Assembly (NCBI RefSeq): GCF_037176765.1
Contig: NC_090021.1
Coordinates: forward strand, 151,971,370 to 152,035,369
DNA from: Anolis sagrei
Taxonomy: Eukaryota > Chordata > Lepidosauria > Squamata > Anolidae
Length of the DNA stretch: 64,000 nt
Direction: 5' to 3'
Shown here one piece after another: positions 10,401-25,400 of the stretch. A model generated the notes under the pieces. It had not been told where the DNA came from, did no database searches, and saw nothing but the letters and a program-made list of their open reading frames with translations. Position numbers and translations under genes: made by a program. Position 1 is the first letter of the stretch. Each line of letters begins with the position of its first letter.

Positions 10401-13400
10401 TGAGGGCGCATCAAGCCAACCCCGACCAGGACCGCCTTCCACCTGGAAACCAATGCCCTCACTGCGGGAGACAATGCAAATCATAGCCACCTACGGACCC
10501 ACCCTGGAGGATTATCCTACTCGGACAACGAGGGATCACTAAGTAAGTAAGTAGGGATGCCTCATACTTTCCTTAAGGTCCTTAGCCTCAATAGAATAAG
10601 GACAATCTTCCTAAAGTAATTTCTTCATTTTTTGCTAAATATTTATTAGCTAGACACCTCCCCTAATTAAAAAAAATCTTGAGCCAATGATCACACCAGA
10701 CCTTGACAATACATTTTCTGTTTGGCACCAAAGCGAGAGCAGCTACAGACAGCTTAAATGGTACTGAATCTCAAAACAATGTAAATAATAATGATCCGAA
10801 GCCTACCTTGGTCCAGTGCAGGTTGGACTCATCATAGGTGGTTTATCTTTGAGCCTCGAGGGACTTTATTCATTTTAAAATGCCTTACATATGTTATAGA
10901 CATTTTGCACTTATTCGGAGAGTGGCAGATAATTTTTTTGGCTTATTTTTGCGATCTAGCCTATCACATTTTAATTTTAAATCGATTAAATTCAAATTTG
11001 GATTTGTTTTAAATAGGTTGTATTTTAGATTGATAGAATTTGAATTCAGTTTTCCTTTAAATTGGTTGTACAGTCAGTCCTCTGTGTGCACGGATTCTGC
11101 ATCTATAGATTCAAACATCTACAATTTGAAATATTTTGAAATTTAAAATTGCCAAACACAAACCTTGATTATTACATTTTATATAATGGACACAATTTCA
11201 CTATACCACTGTAAATAACAGGACCCATGCAACCATGCATGTTGGGAACCTAGATTCCAAGGGACCATTGTATTTTAAATTGTTTATATTTAAAGTTTGT
11301 TGAATTTTAATTCAGCTATGCTCTACTCTGGTTTTGTTTCAAGTCCGTTGTATGTATGGCTTCAGGTTATAATTTAAGAGTCAAAAGAATAGAGAATCAA
11401 AAAGTGGGACATCAAGAAACAGGAGATCCCTATACTTGTTTCAGCAGCGCAAAATAGATGGACTCTTCTTACCTTCACTAGTTTTCCAGATCCATTTAAA
11501 TTTACTTCTTCAGCCAATTCAGCAGTTCCCAACATATCACCAGTGAATTGATCAATATGAGCAACTGGCTTAGTGCCAATAGTCTTTAAAAATTAAAAAA
11601 ACACAAAAATAAGTCAGCATATTCTACTTCACACAAACTTAACAATACAATCATATACTTCAAAGGAGATTCTATTAAACTTCGTCTGAGCACATGCAAT
11701 AGGACAGAAGTGTAAGTTTATGAACACAGTTGATATTTGTACAGGAAAAAAATGAGAAAGGTAGCAACAGTTATTTTACCTACTAGTTATGTACAAGTTT
11801 AGAAATTTTAGTAAAATAAATTGACCCAAAACCCAGGTCAACTTTTCCACAGGTGAATGTAACTAATATACCTTAATACTTCTAATAAAAGGAACCATTC
11901 CCTACTCTTGTTAAAAGACTTGCAAAAGGAGAGAGCTTACTTAGTTCATCCTGAAAGAACCTAAAAAGAGCACCGACCCCCTCTAACTCTCTCCACTGTG
12001 GCAATGCTTCTGGCCTTTTTGAATGCACGAGTCAGAAAATGGCAATGGCAATATGGCACTGGTGCTTTCCCCTCAATGAAGAATGAGCCCTATCCTGCAG
12101 TCATTTTGCCCTCAACTTATACAAGTACATGCACTACATTTTCTTAGCAATCCCATGAACAAACTGCATCACAAATTTCAACACGGCCATTGAATGCTGT
12201 CACCTATGTCACTGACATTTTAACAGAATGAATCAATGAATCCTATAAGCAAAACCAGCCAGGCTCAACCCATCTTACCTTGCATATAAACTCAATGTCC
12301 TCTCGTTCAATATCTTTAATCACCATGATCTTCATTTTGTTCAAGAAATGTAGTGCTAGATCACTTAGCGCATCCCTGAAACAGAAAATGAGTTAGAAAA
12401 TTTACCTCAACTCTGATAAGATCAATCCTCCCCCCACCCCCCTGCTCAATTCAGATTGTTTAATTTGATGCAAATTCATTGCCTGTTTCGGAATGATGGC
12501 CCCAATTTTAAAGCAGCATATTTCATGGGGTGTTATGTACTTTCCAAGAGTATAATAAATAATAACATCTTTATTTGTATCCCGCTTTTCTCCCGCAAAG
12601 AGACCTAAAGCGGCTTACAATATATTAAAAACAATACAAGTCCAAGAATGTCACTTGGTAAATCATCACTCCCAAAACTTCTTGAATTGCCATAATCTGT
12701 CTGCTTTAATTGACTAATTGGTAGATTGGAGACAGGTAACTCCCGTGAGTGTAAGTCTAGCTTTAGCAACATGCAAGACATGAAGGGGGAAAAGGAAGAT
12801 ATCTACCTTTTTTTTTTTGTCGTGTCAGGAGTGACTCCTGGTGTGAGAGAATTGGCCGTCTGCAAAGACGTTGCCCAGGGGATTTGATGTTTTTATCATT
12901 CTTGTGGGCGGCTTCTCTCATGTCCCCGCATGAGGAGCTGGAGCTGATAGAGGGAGCTCATCCGCCTCTCCCCGGATTCAAACCTGCGACCTGTCGGTCT
13001 TCAGTCCTGCCGGCACAGGGGTTTAACCCACTGCGCCACCGGGGGCTCCATATACCATACTACCATATATGCTCATGTATGAGTCAATCTCATGTATAAG
13101 TTGAGGGTAGGTTTGGGGGTCAAAATTATGGATTTTGATATCACCCATGGGAAAGTCAAGGCTCATTCCAAGGAGAGCAGAGCACCAATGCCACCTCAGG
13201 GGGCCAGTTGCTCTGGCTACTCCTTCCTCACCCTGGCATTCATACATATTAGAAACAGCACCATGGCAGAGAGATTAGAGCTTGGTGCTTCCTTGGTGCT
13301 CCCAGAACAGAATGAGCTCTTGCTATTTTTCATTCTACTCATAGAAAGGGACATTTCGTTTTTTGGGAAGACTAAAGGTAAAGTATTCACACCAAATGTT

Positions 13401-16400
13401 GACAAGTTAAGCCAGGTTTCTGAGATTGTTTTTTTTTTTTTTTGGCTAAATTTTCTATACTTATACATGAGTAGATAAGAAAGGATTGTTTGGGGGTTTT
13501 TTTTAACCTGCATCACAAGCCCAATATGTGGAATGAGAAAGAACAAGAACAGATAGGTAAGAGGGTCAGAATGCAAGTTGATGGGGTGGACCTCACCTTT
13601 TGATATCAAAAAATTCACTTTGAATTTGATGGAAGCACACATCATAAACCAACATCAGGTATTTTTCATGATAAGAAAGAAATGCTTGCACAAATATGAG
13701 CGTATGTAGTAACACAAAAGGGCTTGAGCACAAGCTGCCTCCATGTTTCCTGCAGTTCCATATCCCTTGTTGAAACCAAAAAAGCTAAAAACTTCAGAGT
13801 TCTGCATCATCAAATGCTTTCTTTTCTAAGTTTACAAACTCAAGTCAATTCAATTACAGGCAGTCCCCAACTTATGAACAAAATAGGCTCTGTAGGTTTA
13901 TTCTTAAATTGAATTTGTCTGTAATTTCGAATGGGTATATTTTAAAAAATAAAACTCAAGCCAGTTGGCTGAGGAGGAAGTGAGGGAACTTGCTGACAGG
14001 CTCCCTTGAATTCCTCCTCAGCCAATGCTGGGGCATGGGAGGGTGTCAGCAGGTTCCTTCACCCCAGCGTTGGCTCTGGAGGAATATGAGGGAGCCTGGC
14101 AGTGAGCTCCCTTCCTTCCTCTACGGCAGGGGTCCATAAACTTTTTAAAAAGAGGGCCAGGTCACAGTCCCTCAAACTGTTGGTGGGCCAGATTATAATT
14201 CGAAAAAAACATGAATGAATTCCTATGTACACTGCACATATCTTATTTATAGTGCAAAAAACATTTAAATACAATACAATAATCGAAATTAACAACAGTT
14301 TTAACAATTATAAACTTATTAGCATTTCAATTGAAACTGTGGGCCTGCTTTTGGCTGATGAGATAGGATTGTTGTTGTTATTGTGTGCTTTCAAGTAGTT
14401 TCATTCTTGGGTTGACCCTGAGTGAGGGCCAGGTAAATGACCTTGGAGGGCCGCATACGGCCTCCGGGCCTTAGTTTGAGGACCCCTGCTCTACGGCAAG
14501 GGGCAAGGAGAGGTTGGCCGGAAGCCAAAGCTCCCCAGACATGGATGAGGGCCAAGGATCTTTCACCTTGGCTGGGGAGCAACGGCTAGCTCCACCACTC
14601 CCCAGCTGGCCTCCTTCATCCCATTCATATCTACAAGTAGTTGTAAGTCCGATGTTTATAACTCAGGGACTGCCTGTAAACCCTAACTTGTACAGAAAGA
14701 GCTCTAAGAATTAGTTTTCAAATACTCACATTTTAGAAGAGTCAAATGAAATACATTTCAGTGAAAGCTTACTGCACAATGGAATGTCGCACCCTATTTT
14801 AATCCCAAGTACTGTTTATTATTTGGTAGTGAGATTAATAAGATTTAATGGAAGAAGCATACCGTAGAATAGATTTCTGAATGAGCAGCACATTGCATCC
14901 TGTTTTCTTGATCTGCTTAACTAAATTCAGAATGTATGCTCTCTCCTCACGCAAGACTCTGTCCATTTGAGTATAGTCAGAAACAACGATCTGGTTATCC
15001 ATCTAACAAAAAGAAGAGGACTTTTAAATACAGACATATCTCAATTAAGAAAACATTTGATAGAAAGCCCCTTTTTACAAAGTCCTTTCATCCCTGCCTA
15101 GCACAACTGTTCTCCTTCTCCTTGCCTACATAGAAGTTTTTGGGTTTTTTTAAGCAGCAGCATCTCTGGAAGGACAGAAGGGACATGCTAGGGAAACACA
15201 GGCTTTTAGAGCTGGGTTGCAGCAAAGCTTCTGCAATAAATACAACAAAACTTGAATTGGGAAAGAACAGAATTCTGTCCTAGTCAAGCCTACTCTACTG
15301 TGATTGCTTGCAACTACCAGGGCAAAGACAGCTGCCTCTAGAATCCACTATTAAGTATGGTCATAAGGTATAACTCTGTTGATTTTATCAACAAAATGGC
15401 AAATATAAAAAAGTGGAAAAATAAAATATCCCTAGATGCACTTCGGAGGAAAAGTTCAAGTGGTCTCCAGAAAGTCTAAATTATGTTTTGCTTATTTATG
15501 CAAAGATTGCCTGACCTGGTTATTTCATTTCACAGGTGTATATTGTGAATTTTGGATGAAACGTTTGCGGAAATATGGTGAACTGCTCTTCTTTTTTTGT
15601 AGTACCAAAATCTATCCTTATTTTTTTCACGTCCCAGTACAGGACCAAGGCTTTGGTTTGTGTATGTTCAGTTTGTATAAGAATATGCTACCAATTAACT
15701 TTTAATTCCCCCCCCCCTCTTTTCTTGTTTAGTTTTAGTGAGATTGGCTCTCTTTTATTCGTTTTCCTACTTTCCTGGAAACCAAATGTTCTCCCACTTT
15801 TTATGTAAATATAAAATTATTCTCCCCTTTGTTTGAATCTTTTCATTTGGATGTGCATACAATAAAAATTTATTTTAAAAAAGAATATGCTACCAATGAG
15901 TTTTTTTTTCTATGCTTAGGGCCTCTTTCTAGCTTCAAAAACAAGTTGTGTAGGTAATCTCCTAATAGGCCACTAGCTCCTACTGACATGTTAGAATTGT
16001 GGGAAAGAATTCTAAAATAGATAGCCTTGGTCCAGTAATATTATTCCATAACATGATCCATTGTGGCAGATTTAGTATACTTTAAGCAAACATTCTATAC
16101 AAATTCAATTATCAATAATGGACCACAAGATATCTACTGCTCACACAATCCTATGCTTATCCACTCAAAAGCTAACCCCAGTGAATTCAAAATATAAAGC
16201 ATAAAAATTAACAACAAAAATCCTGATATTTTAAAATTACAACTAAAAGTTTAGATTTCAGACTGAAACGATAGCAAATAGCCAAAAACCAAGAGAAATG
16301 AGCCTGGCCTTGCTTATATAAGGTAATGCACACTTACTGCACTATTTGTAACGTATATAAAATTAGAATTATGTCAAATATTATGTTCCCCTTGGCAGGA

Positions 16401-19400
16401 GAAAAGTGGCCCATAAACTAATCAACTAAACGAAAACAAATAAATTTGAACAGACCAACTTACATCTGTTTTTGGTGCTGACAAGCAAAACTGAATGAGA
16501 CCGATCTTAGCCTTTTCCACTCTGGTAACACCAGTGTTGGATACTTTCTGGGTAAGAACCAGCCCTTCAACCAATTCACAATCATCAATTGTTCCCCTAG
16601 AGGGAAAAAAACTTGAATAAACACAAACACAAAATATGAATTTCATTCAAATGTGGATTTTTTTTAATATGATTGGAATACTTACCCAAGCTTTTTAACA
16701 ATTTTAATGTCTCTGAGATCCACACCAGTGGCTGTTGTTGGGTCTATCACTTTCATGACAGCATCTACACTCATTGGAGAGAGCAGACTAGAATACTGTG
16801 ATACAACCTGCAAAAATATAGTGAACAAGGACATTTAATTTGGTTTTCTTTAGAATGCAATACTTCATATTTTAAATTCAAAGCCCTAAGTAACCGGCAC
16901 TTTCTGTATTCTTCCCCTCTAATCGCCATCTTCCGATTGTTGATTAAGAAAGATAGATTACAATTAACTTTGCATGTTAAAGGTAAATTACATGCAGTTA
17001 AATCTAAGGGAAGATCCCCTACACATGTCTCAGATAAACCAGATAAACAGCACAATGGAACAGAATAGGACAAGAGTGATTTCACTCCCAATGTCAGCAC
17101 ATTGGTTTTTTTTCTGTGTCATTGACTCACAATTATCTTTAGAATGCAAAGCAAAACACAAAATGTAAGATTGCCTATATTTTTTCTATACTATTGGAAG
17201 GATCTTATCACTTCTGAGTTCTACAAGAGAACATTCTTTTTATGGACAATGCAGAAATAAAAGGCATCCTGAGAAATTGTGACCACCTGTGTATTTTATG
17301 AGTCAAACAGAATCAAGTGGGAAAAGCCATCACCTTTAAGGTTTAAGAGACGGAGAAAAATTAATAAGCTTTGGATTCATCAACAAAGCTGTGTATGCCT
17401 TCAACAGGTTGTTTTATGAAGACCCCAATGAATTCCCTAGCTTTTTCTTAGGCATAGAATATTCAGAGATGGCTGTACTAGTACAAGCTCTGAAATACAG
17501 AAAACAGAACCTGGATTCATTGGTGGTCTTCATTCAAGTACTATCCATCACTGACCCTGCTTAGATTTCAGGATCTGGTGCCTTGAGAATATTTAGGTTC
17601 TTGAACAGAATTACTTCACTGAACTTCTTGATCTAATGAAATTATCAAACACCTTGAGTAAGGAGCTTCTGTGCTTCAAGGAGCTTAGCATAAATCAATC
17701 AATCATTATCCAAAAAAAATTATTAAGAGATGAACCTGCTGAAACTGCCACTATTTAAGCAACTAGCAAATGACATAGGATGCCATGACTATTAAAAGCA
17801 AAGTCCACAGCCTTCTTTGAATGTTTGTGAAATAAACTGGGGCAATTCATATTAAACTACACTGCCAGTGTCGCAGCGGAGGAAAGAGAGGAGACAACAA
17901 ATATTTTTGCAGTACTCTTAAGAGTACCACTCGGGGTTTTTTGTTACCAACTATTATTATTACAATTTGTAATTACAACCACAATGATGAAATTAACCCA
18001 CATAGCCTGTAATTACAGGATAAAATGAACTTGGATATAATGACACATTTCCCAAGCACTTTGTTTTCTATGCTTACCTTTGAATTCAATGCTGTAGTTG
18101 CACTGTTAAGTAGGGTTTCTCTATCACTCAGTTCAACAGGTTGTCCCATACTGGTCAAGACTTCAACACCTTTCTCCAATGCCTTCTGGAATGACTCAGA
18201 GATAATGGTGGGATGAATTCCTAATTACAGTTTAAGACAAAAGTTGATCCAAATCATAAACTTTCAAGAGCATAACATAGTCTTGAGGTTTTTTCCAGTT
18301 GAATTGGTGTATATTTTGATATGCTGTACATTACTATATCCCCCCCCCCCCCGCTTATTGCCTTCACATCCATGTATTACACATTATTTTACAAACAAAC
18401 CTCAGCAACGTTCCAATCCTTCCACCAAATAACACTGCATTTTTAAAGGTTTGTGTTCATTGGTTTTGCCTCGATTTAAAAAGTCTAACTTGGGTGCAGT
18501 GTGCATATACATTACCTTTATTCATACATAGTAATTCAAAGCAACATTTGAAACCTATTAGGTGTTATCACAGAATGGAATGGCTAGTACAGGACTATGC
18601 AAGTATTACTTAATATATATAGAAGGTAGCAATCAGAATTGGCAAAATACATTATCAAACAGTATACCACTGCAGATTCATAAAAGCAATGTAAGCAACA
18701 ATTAGAATGCACATAAGTATGTATCTACACTCAAGGCTAGCATATTAGCTGAAAATTACCACAAAACTTACCCAAAACCAACACAGAAATCTATTAGCCT
18801 GCCAACTCTCATAATCTGCAGCACAGAAGTAAGTAAAGCACCTTCTTACTTTATAAACCCAAACGTGTTTTGATGTTTGGGAATAAATATTTGCTTTGCC
18901 TAACCCTCTGGATTGCTTGGAGAGACTTTGGAGAGACCTACACATTACAAAAGTTGAAAATGCTTGGATTTGCAATTCAATAATTTTGGAAGCAATATCT
19001 GGTAAGCGACACTATAGCCACGATGTAACAATTAAAATTTTGAGTTTTCCATTTTAAATTGAAACTCAACAAAAATTTACTTTTACCATCCTGCTTATTT
19101 ATATGTAAATAATAATAATAATAAGAAGAAGAATGTTTTCTTTATATTCCTCTCTCTCTACCCAAGGGAACTTGGAGCGGCTTACAACAGGAATAAACAT
19201 ACCTTTCTGAAGAAGTCTGGAACAGGCATCCAAGAGAGCTCCGGCAATGACCACAACAGAAGTAGTGCCATCTCCAGCTTCAATATCTTGTGCTTTGGAC
19301 AACTCCACCAACTATATACAATGAAAAGTAATTGTATGAAGTTTTGAACTGCTCTGATACTATCAGTAGTAGTAAATTGATCACTTGTAAAAGGACAAAA

Positions 19401-22400
19401 GCTCAGGTGTAATTTCAATATATTATACACTGCTGTTTCCTAAAGGGGATGGCTCAAAAATTGGATAGGCATAAGTATCTGCTTGATCTGGCCTGACTTC
19501 AAGGTCTGATATGAAATCTGAAACGAAGTACTGCTTACCATCTTGGCAGCAGGGTGAAGGACCTGCATCTGCTTCAAAATTGTTGCACCGTCATTTGTGA
19601 TTGTTACATCTCCTTTCCCATCTTGAATCTGGAAAAACACAACCAAAGGTTTTTGAATGCTAACTGGAGGGAAAAAGAAAAATATACAAATCACTTTATA
19701 TTGTATTTTAGAGACCTTTCAACTAAGAGTTGGCTCATGATGTTATAAGCATTTAAATGTTGCCCTTCTCTAGCTTCCCCTCAGAATTCCATGGAGGCAA
19801 ATTGTGGCAATCAGCCATGTCCTAGCCCCTGATTATCCTAGCCTGGGATCTGAGGGAAACTGGCCAAAGTAACAACAGAACACTTTTAGTGATGTCCAGG
19901 TTTCCAATCTGCTAAAAAGGCAAGAACTTTGCTGAAAATACCTTCAATGAAACTCGCTCTATTGGGTAACTTTTAGCCAGTCTTCAATATAACAACTTGT
20001 ACATATTCTATTTAGTATTAACAGGTCCCTAAGTAAAATGAAGTGTCCATTTCAATCTGATGTTAAGCCTCATTGCGGAATAAAGATGTCTTTAGTCATC
20101 TTTGTTGGACAATACATTAAAAAAAACAACACATTTTTGTGACAAACACAACTGTACAAGACAGCTCCTTTGCTACATGAATCAAGCCTTGTGTCACTTT
20201 TTAACAGTGCACCTTCTCTCTCTACTTTTACTTCTTCACTTTTGAATCCTACTAATCACAAATGAGTTGGTCTTGTTTGAAAGGTGACCATAAGAAATGG
20301 ACAGCCACATGCTTCTACCTTCCTGACATTTCTGGGCTACAATCACTCATTTTCTTCATAATAGGAAGTAGCCTGATTGGGAAGAGGAGAGAAGGTACCA
20401 CCAAGGTCAAATTTTCAAGAGACTCAGGAGACTTTGAAGGCCACAGAATAACCAAACCTTTCTGTTGGTTTACTCATACAGAGATTCTGCTAACCAATAT
20501 AAGAAATTACTCCTGGCATAGAATCTCCTTCATAACAGTTTTTGCTCAGTGAACATTCAACACCAAGAATATTCATCCAGCAAATATACAACATTGTGCA
20601 TAATGATGGAAAGCTGGGAAACAGCTGAAATGGCAGTTAGAAAAAATACACTGAAAAGTTATGTTATTCTGTTAAAATATATAAGTCTTACCATTTTATC
20701 CATTCCTTTTGGTCCAAGGCTTGTCCTAACAGCATCTGCAACCGCTAAAATGGGAGGTGACAATATAAGTATAGTCAGTCTTGCAACTTTTATGGGATTA
20801 CAGTAAAACAAAAAATATAGTTTGCTATCCCGAATCATAGAATCAGAGTTGGAAGAGGCCACATGGGCCATTTAGTCAAACCCCCTGCCATGCAGGAAAA
20901 GCAAACAAAATACCCCTGACAGATGGCCATCAAGCCTGTTTAAAAGCCTCCAAAAAAGGAGCTTCCACCACGCTCCATGGCAGAGTTCCACTGCTGAATA
21001 GCTCTTACAGTCAGGAAGCTATTTCTCATGTTCAGATGGAATCTCCTTTCCTGTAATTTGAACCCACTGCTCAGAGTCCTAGTCTCCAGGGCAGCAGAAA
21101 ACAAGCCTACTCCATAGTGATGTTCGGGGGAGCATTTGCACAGTTAAAGCTTGTATGCCAGCTGTGTCCATACCTTGGGAAGTCTGACTTGGCCACGGTA
21201 GTCCATGCCCTGGTTACATCCTGTATAGACTACTGCAACGCGCTCTATGTGGGGTTGCCTTTGAAGACTGTTTGGAAGCTTCAAATGGTCCAGCGGGCGG
21301 CAGCCAGATTACTAACAGGAGCTGCACTCACGAAGCATACAACTCCTCTGTTATGCCAACTCCACTGGCTGCCAGTTTGCTACCACGCACAATTCAAAGT
21401 GCTGGCTTTAGCCTATAAAGCCCTAAATGGTTCCGGCCCAGCTTACCTATCTGAATGTATCTCTCCTTATGAACCATCTAGGAATCTAAGATCATCTGGG
21501 GAGGCCCTGCTCTCGACCCCACCTTCCTCGCTAGCACGTCTGGTGGGGACGAGAGACAGGGCCTTCTGAATGGTGGCTCCTTAGCTGTGAACTCCCTCCC
21601 TAGGGATTTTAGATTAGCCCCCTCCCTCCCCTCCCCATTTATAAATGTATGGCATTGGCTCTTTGAACAAGCGTTTGGAAATGCAGCAGAATAAATAATT
21701 ATTAAATATGAGGAATGAACATGGAATGACTAGATGCTGTTGGATGATTTTAACAGGACGACACTGGTGGTGATGTTTTAATGGTTTATATGTTTTTTAT
21801 AATATTAGGTTGAATGTTTTAACTGTATTTTATAAATGTATGGCATTGAATTCTGCCAATTTCTGTAAGCCACCTTGAGTCGCCATAAGGCTGAGAAAGG
21901 CGGGCTACAAATGCCGTAAATAAATGAATAAATAATATTTCTAAACAAACTTATCAAAAACAGTAAAAAAGGAAATACCACACTGTGACCCCCTCAAAAA
22001 GGTAAAGTAAGAATTAAATAGAGTTAATATCTTATTTACCAGGATAAATTACACATGTAAACATTTAACACCTTCAAGAAAATAGTGTGTGTTATTTCAC
22101 AACACACTTAGAACAATATATAAAGTACAGACTGTTGTCTGCCTTCAAGTTGTCTCCAACCAATGGCAACCCAAGGTCACCCAATGGGTTTCATAGCCAA
22201 GTGGGGATCTTAACACCTTTATAAATGTTAACATCCTTAATAATGATTTAGACAATGGTGGAACACAAGGCACATTTCTTAAATCTGCAAAATATGGGAA
22301 ATAGCCAATACCTCTGAAGACAGGAACAGAATTTAAAATGAGCTTGACAGATTGGAAAGCTGAGCCAAAGCAGATATTGTGGGATTTTCTGTGTTGATAT

Positions 22401-25400
22401 TCTGAGTGTGTGAAAGGGTCCTTAAATAAATCTGACATGATCAAATTTTGGCCCTTCAGGCCTTCAACACTCACAATTCCTAATAGCCGGTAGGCTAAAG
22501 GAATTGTGGCCGGTGAAGTCCTAAATACCTGGAGGGCCAAAGTTTGTTACAGTAAGTTGTAGCAGGACCATGTGTGTGTGTGTGTTGAAGAAAAACCTTA
22601 TGATGGTTAATTATTATGGGCAGCTGGTAATGTAGGTCATCTAGCAATCTTGGACCACTCCCGATAGGGTATAACTGTATGAGTTTTTAGAGTACAGTTC
22701 TGGAGAGCTTTTTCTCTGAGAAGAAACATGCTCAAAGGCTCTGCTCTGAGGAGAAGGTTGGAGATAAGCCATTATGCTGCTCTAAAGGAGGCTATGGTGG
22801 AACAGCTGTTTGCTCAAGGTTTATGTTTTGCTTTCTCATTTGACTGAAGATGAAGATGCCTGAATTTGTGTTACTTACAAAGACTATGTAAATTTTTGCA
22901 CTGTTTGTTTTTTGTATGCAACATTGCAAGTTCGTTTCATCTCTGCTATTAAGAGTAAAGATTTTTGTGTTCATTCCTACTTGTGTCTGTGTGTCTTGTG
23001 CATGGGACATGACTAAGATCCACTTGCTGCGTCAGATTTATTTTAGGGCCCTTTCACACAGCCCTATATCCCAGAATATCAAGGCAGAAAATACCATAAT
23101 ATCTGCTTTGAACTGGGTTGAGGGCCCTTCCACAAACCATATAACCCAGAATATCAAGGCAGAATAACCCACAATGTCTGCTTTGAACTGGAATATCTGA
23201 GTCCACACTGCCATATATCCCAGTTCAAAGCAGTTGTGGGATTTTATTTAGCTGTGTGGAAGGGGCCTTTGTCCACACTCAGATAATGTGGGATTGATAT
23301 TCTGGGATATATGGCTGCGTGGAAGGGCCTTTTGACAATAGTTTGTGAATGGCTGATGCTGGGGACTGTGTGCTGCACCTAGCAGCAACCCTCTGAAACT
23401 CTATGCCTCACCCTTTTTAGGGCCTTCCACACAGCCATATAACCCAGAATATCAAGGCAGAATAATCCCACAATATCTGCTTTGAACTGGCCTTATACTT
23501 CCTATCTATTACCCCGGTCATCCCTCTAATAGGCCCTGGAAATGAGCAGCCAGACCTGCTATTGTTATTAGTCTGTTATAGCACTGTACTTAATTCCTGG
23601 CCCCCTCACATTTTGAGTTTGCACTAGCCTCAGCCCAGCCTATTTAACTGCTCTGAACAGGCATTATTATTTTTAATATATATGTGTTATTGTGATAATC
23701 TTATGCTTATGTTGTTTTGTTAATGTTATGTCATGGTGTTTACTCTGTATGTTTTGGCGATGTTACTTGGAAACCGCCTTGAGTCCCACTCGGGGAGATA
23801 GAGCGGTATATAAATAAAGTTTTATTATTATTATTACTAGCTGCCCCCTGCCACGCGTTGCTTTGGCCCAGTCGGGTGATCAGGAAAATAATGAGAAAGT
23901 ATTGGTTTCGAATATATGTAATGTCTTTATGCTTGTGGGTAAACAATATTTCTTGCTGTTTCTTTGTCAGTGTTGATGTGGAGATTGTCTGATTTGCCTA
24001 CCCTGGAACATGCAATAGAATTGTCCTTCTTTAGGGGTCCCTTTCAAATCTAGGATACTATATCTCTGTGTGTGTGTGCGTGTGTGTGTGAATCATATCT
24101 ATCTATCTATATCTATGGCTGGATGGCTCTTTGTCAAGATTACGTTTTCTTGCCCTGGTGAAGGGAGTTGGACTGGATGGCCTTAAGTATTTTCTGTTGG
24201 TCATGGGGGTTCTGTGTAGGAAGTTTGCCCCAATTCTGTCATTGGTGGGGTTCAGAGTGCTCTTTGATTGTAGGTGAACTATAAATCACAGTAGCTACAA
24301 CTCCCAAATGTCAAGGTCTAATTTCCCCAAACTCCCATCTGTGTTCATATTTATATTTGGGCATATGTAATATTTGTGCCAACTTTGGTCCAGATCCATC
24401 ATTGTTTGAGTCCACAGTGCTCTCTGGATGTAGGTGAACTACAACTCCCAAACTCAAGATCAATGCCCACCAAACCCTTCTAGTGTTGTCTGTTGGTCAT
24501 GGGAGTCCTGTATGCCATGTTTGGTTCAATTCCATCATTGGCGGAATTCAGAATGTGCTTTGATTGTAGATGAACTAAAAATCCCAGCAACAACAACTCC
24601 CAAATGACAAAATCAAAATTTTTTGAGTGGGTTATGAGTCCAGATGTGTCCAGATTTGGTGTCAATTTGTCCAGTGGTTTTTATGTTAATCCCACAAACG
24701 AACATTACATTTTTATTTATATAGATTTATATATAGCGGCACACAGGGAGCATAGAGCTCCTCTGTTGCGCCAACTCCACTGGCTGCCAATTTGCTACCG
24801 GGCACAATTCAAAGTGCTGGCTTTAGCCTATAAAGCCCTAAATGGTTCTGGCCCGACTTACCTGTCCGAACACATCTCCTCCTATGAACCAGCTAGGACA
24901 TTAAGATAATCTGGGGAGGCCCTGCTCTCGGTCCCGTCGGCATCACAAGCACGCCTGGTGGGGACGAGAGACAGGGCCTTCTCAGTGGTGGCCCCTCGGC
25001 TGTGGAACGAGTGCTGGCTCAAAGTGCTGGCTTTAGCCTATAAAGCCCTAAATGGTTCTGGCCCGACTTACCTGTCTGAACACATCTCCTATGAACCAGC
25101 TAGGACATTAAGATAATCTGGGGAGGTCCTGCTCTCGGTCCTGTCGGCATCACAAGCACCCCTGCCGGGGACGAGAGACAGGGCCTTCTCAGTGGTGGCC
25201 CCTTGGCTGTGGAACGCCCTTCCTACAGATATCAGATCGGCCCCCTCCTTATTGGCATTTCGGAGGAAAGTGAAGTCCTGGTTGTTCGAACAGGCATTCG
25301 ATTAGGCAGTGTAATTGATTACAGGAACACGGAATAATGGATGGTGAGATTGGATTCTGATTCTATTGACGAGACGCGAATGATTTGTCATATTGATGTT

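Noticed and set aside
18341-18355. Long C and G runs (18.3, 37.8, 42.9 and 46.4 kb) as functional quadruplex sites
   Set aside because: They are simple homopolymers, likely slippage-prone, with no supporting context.
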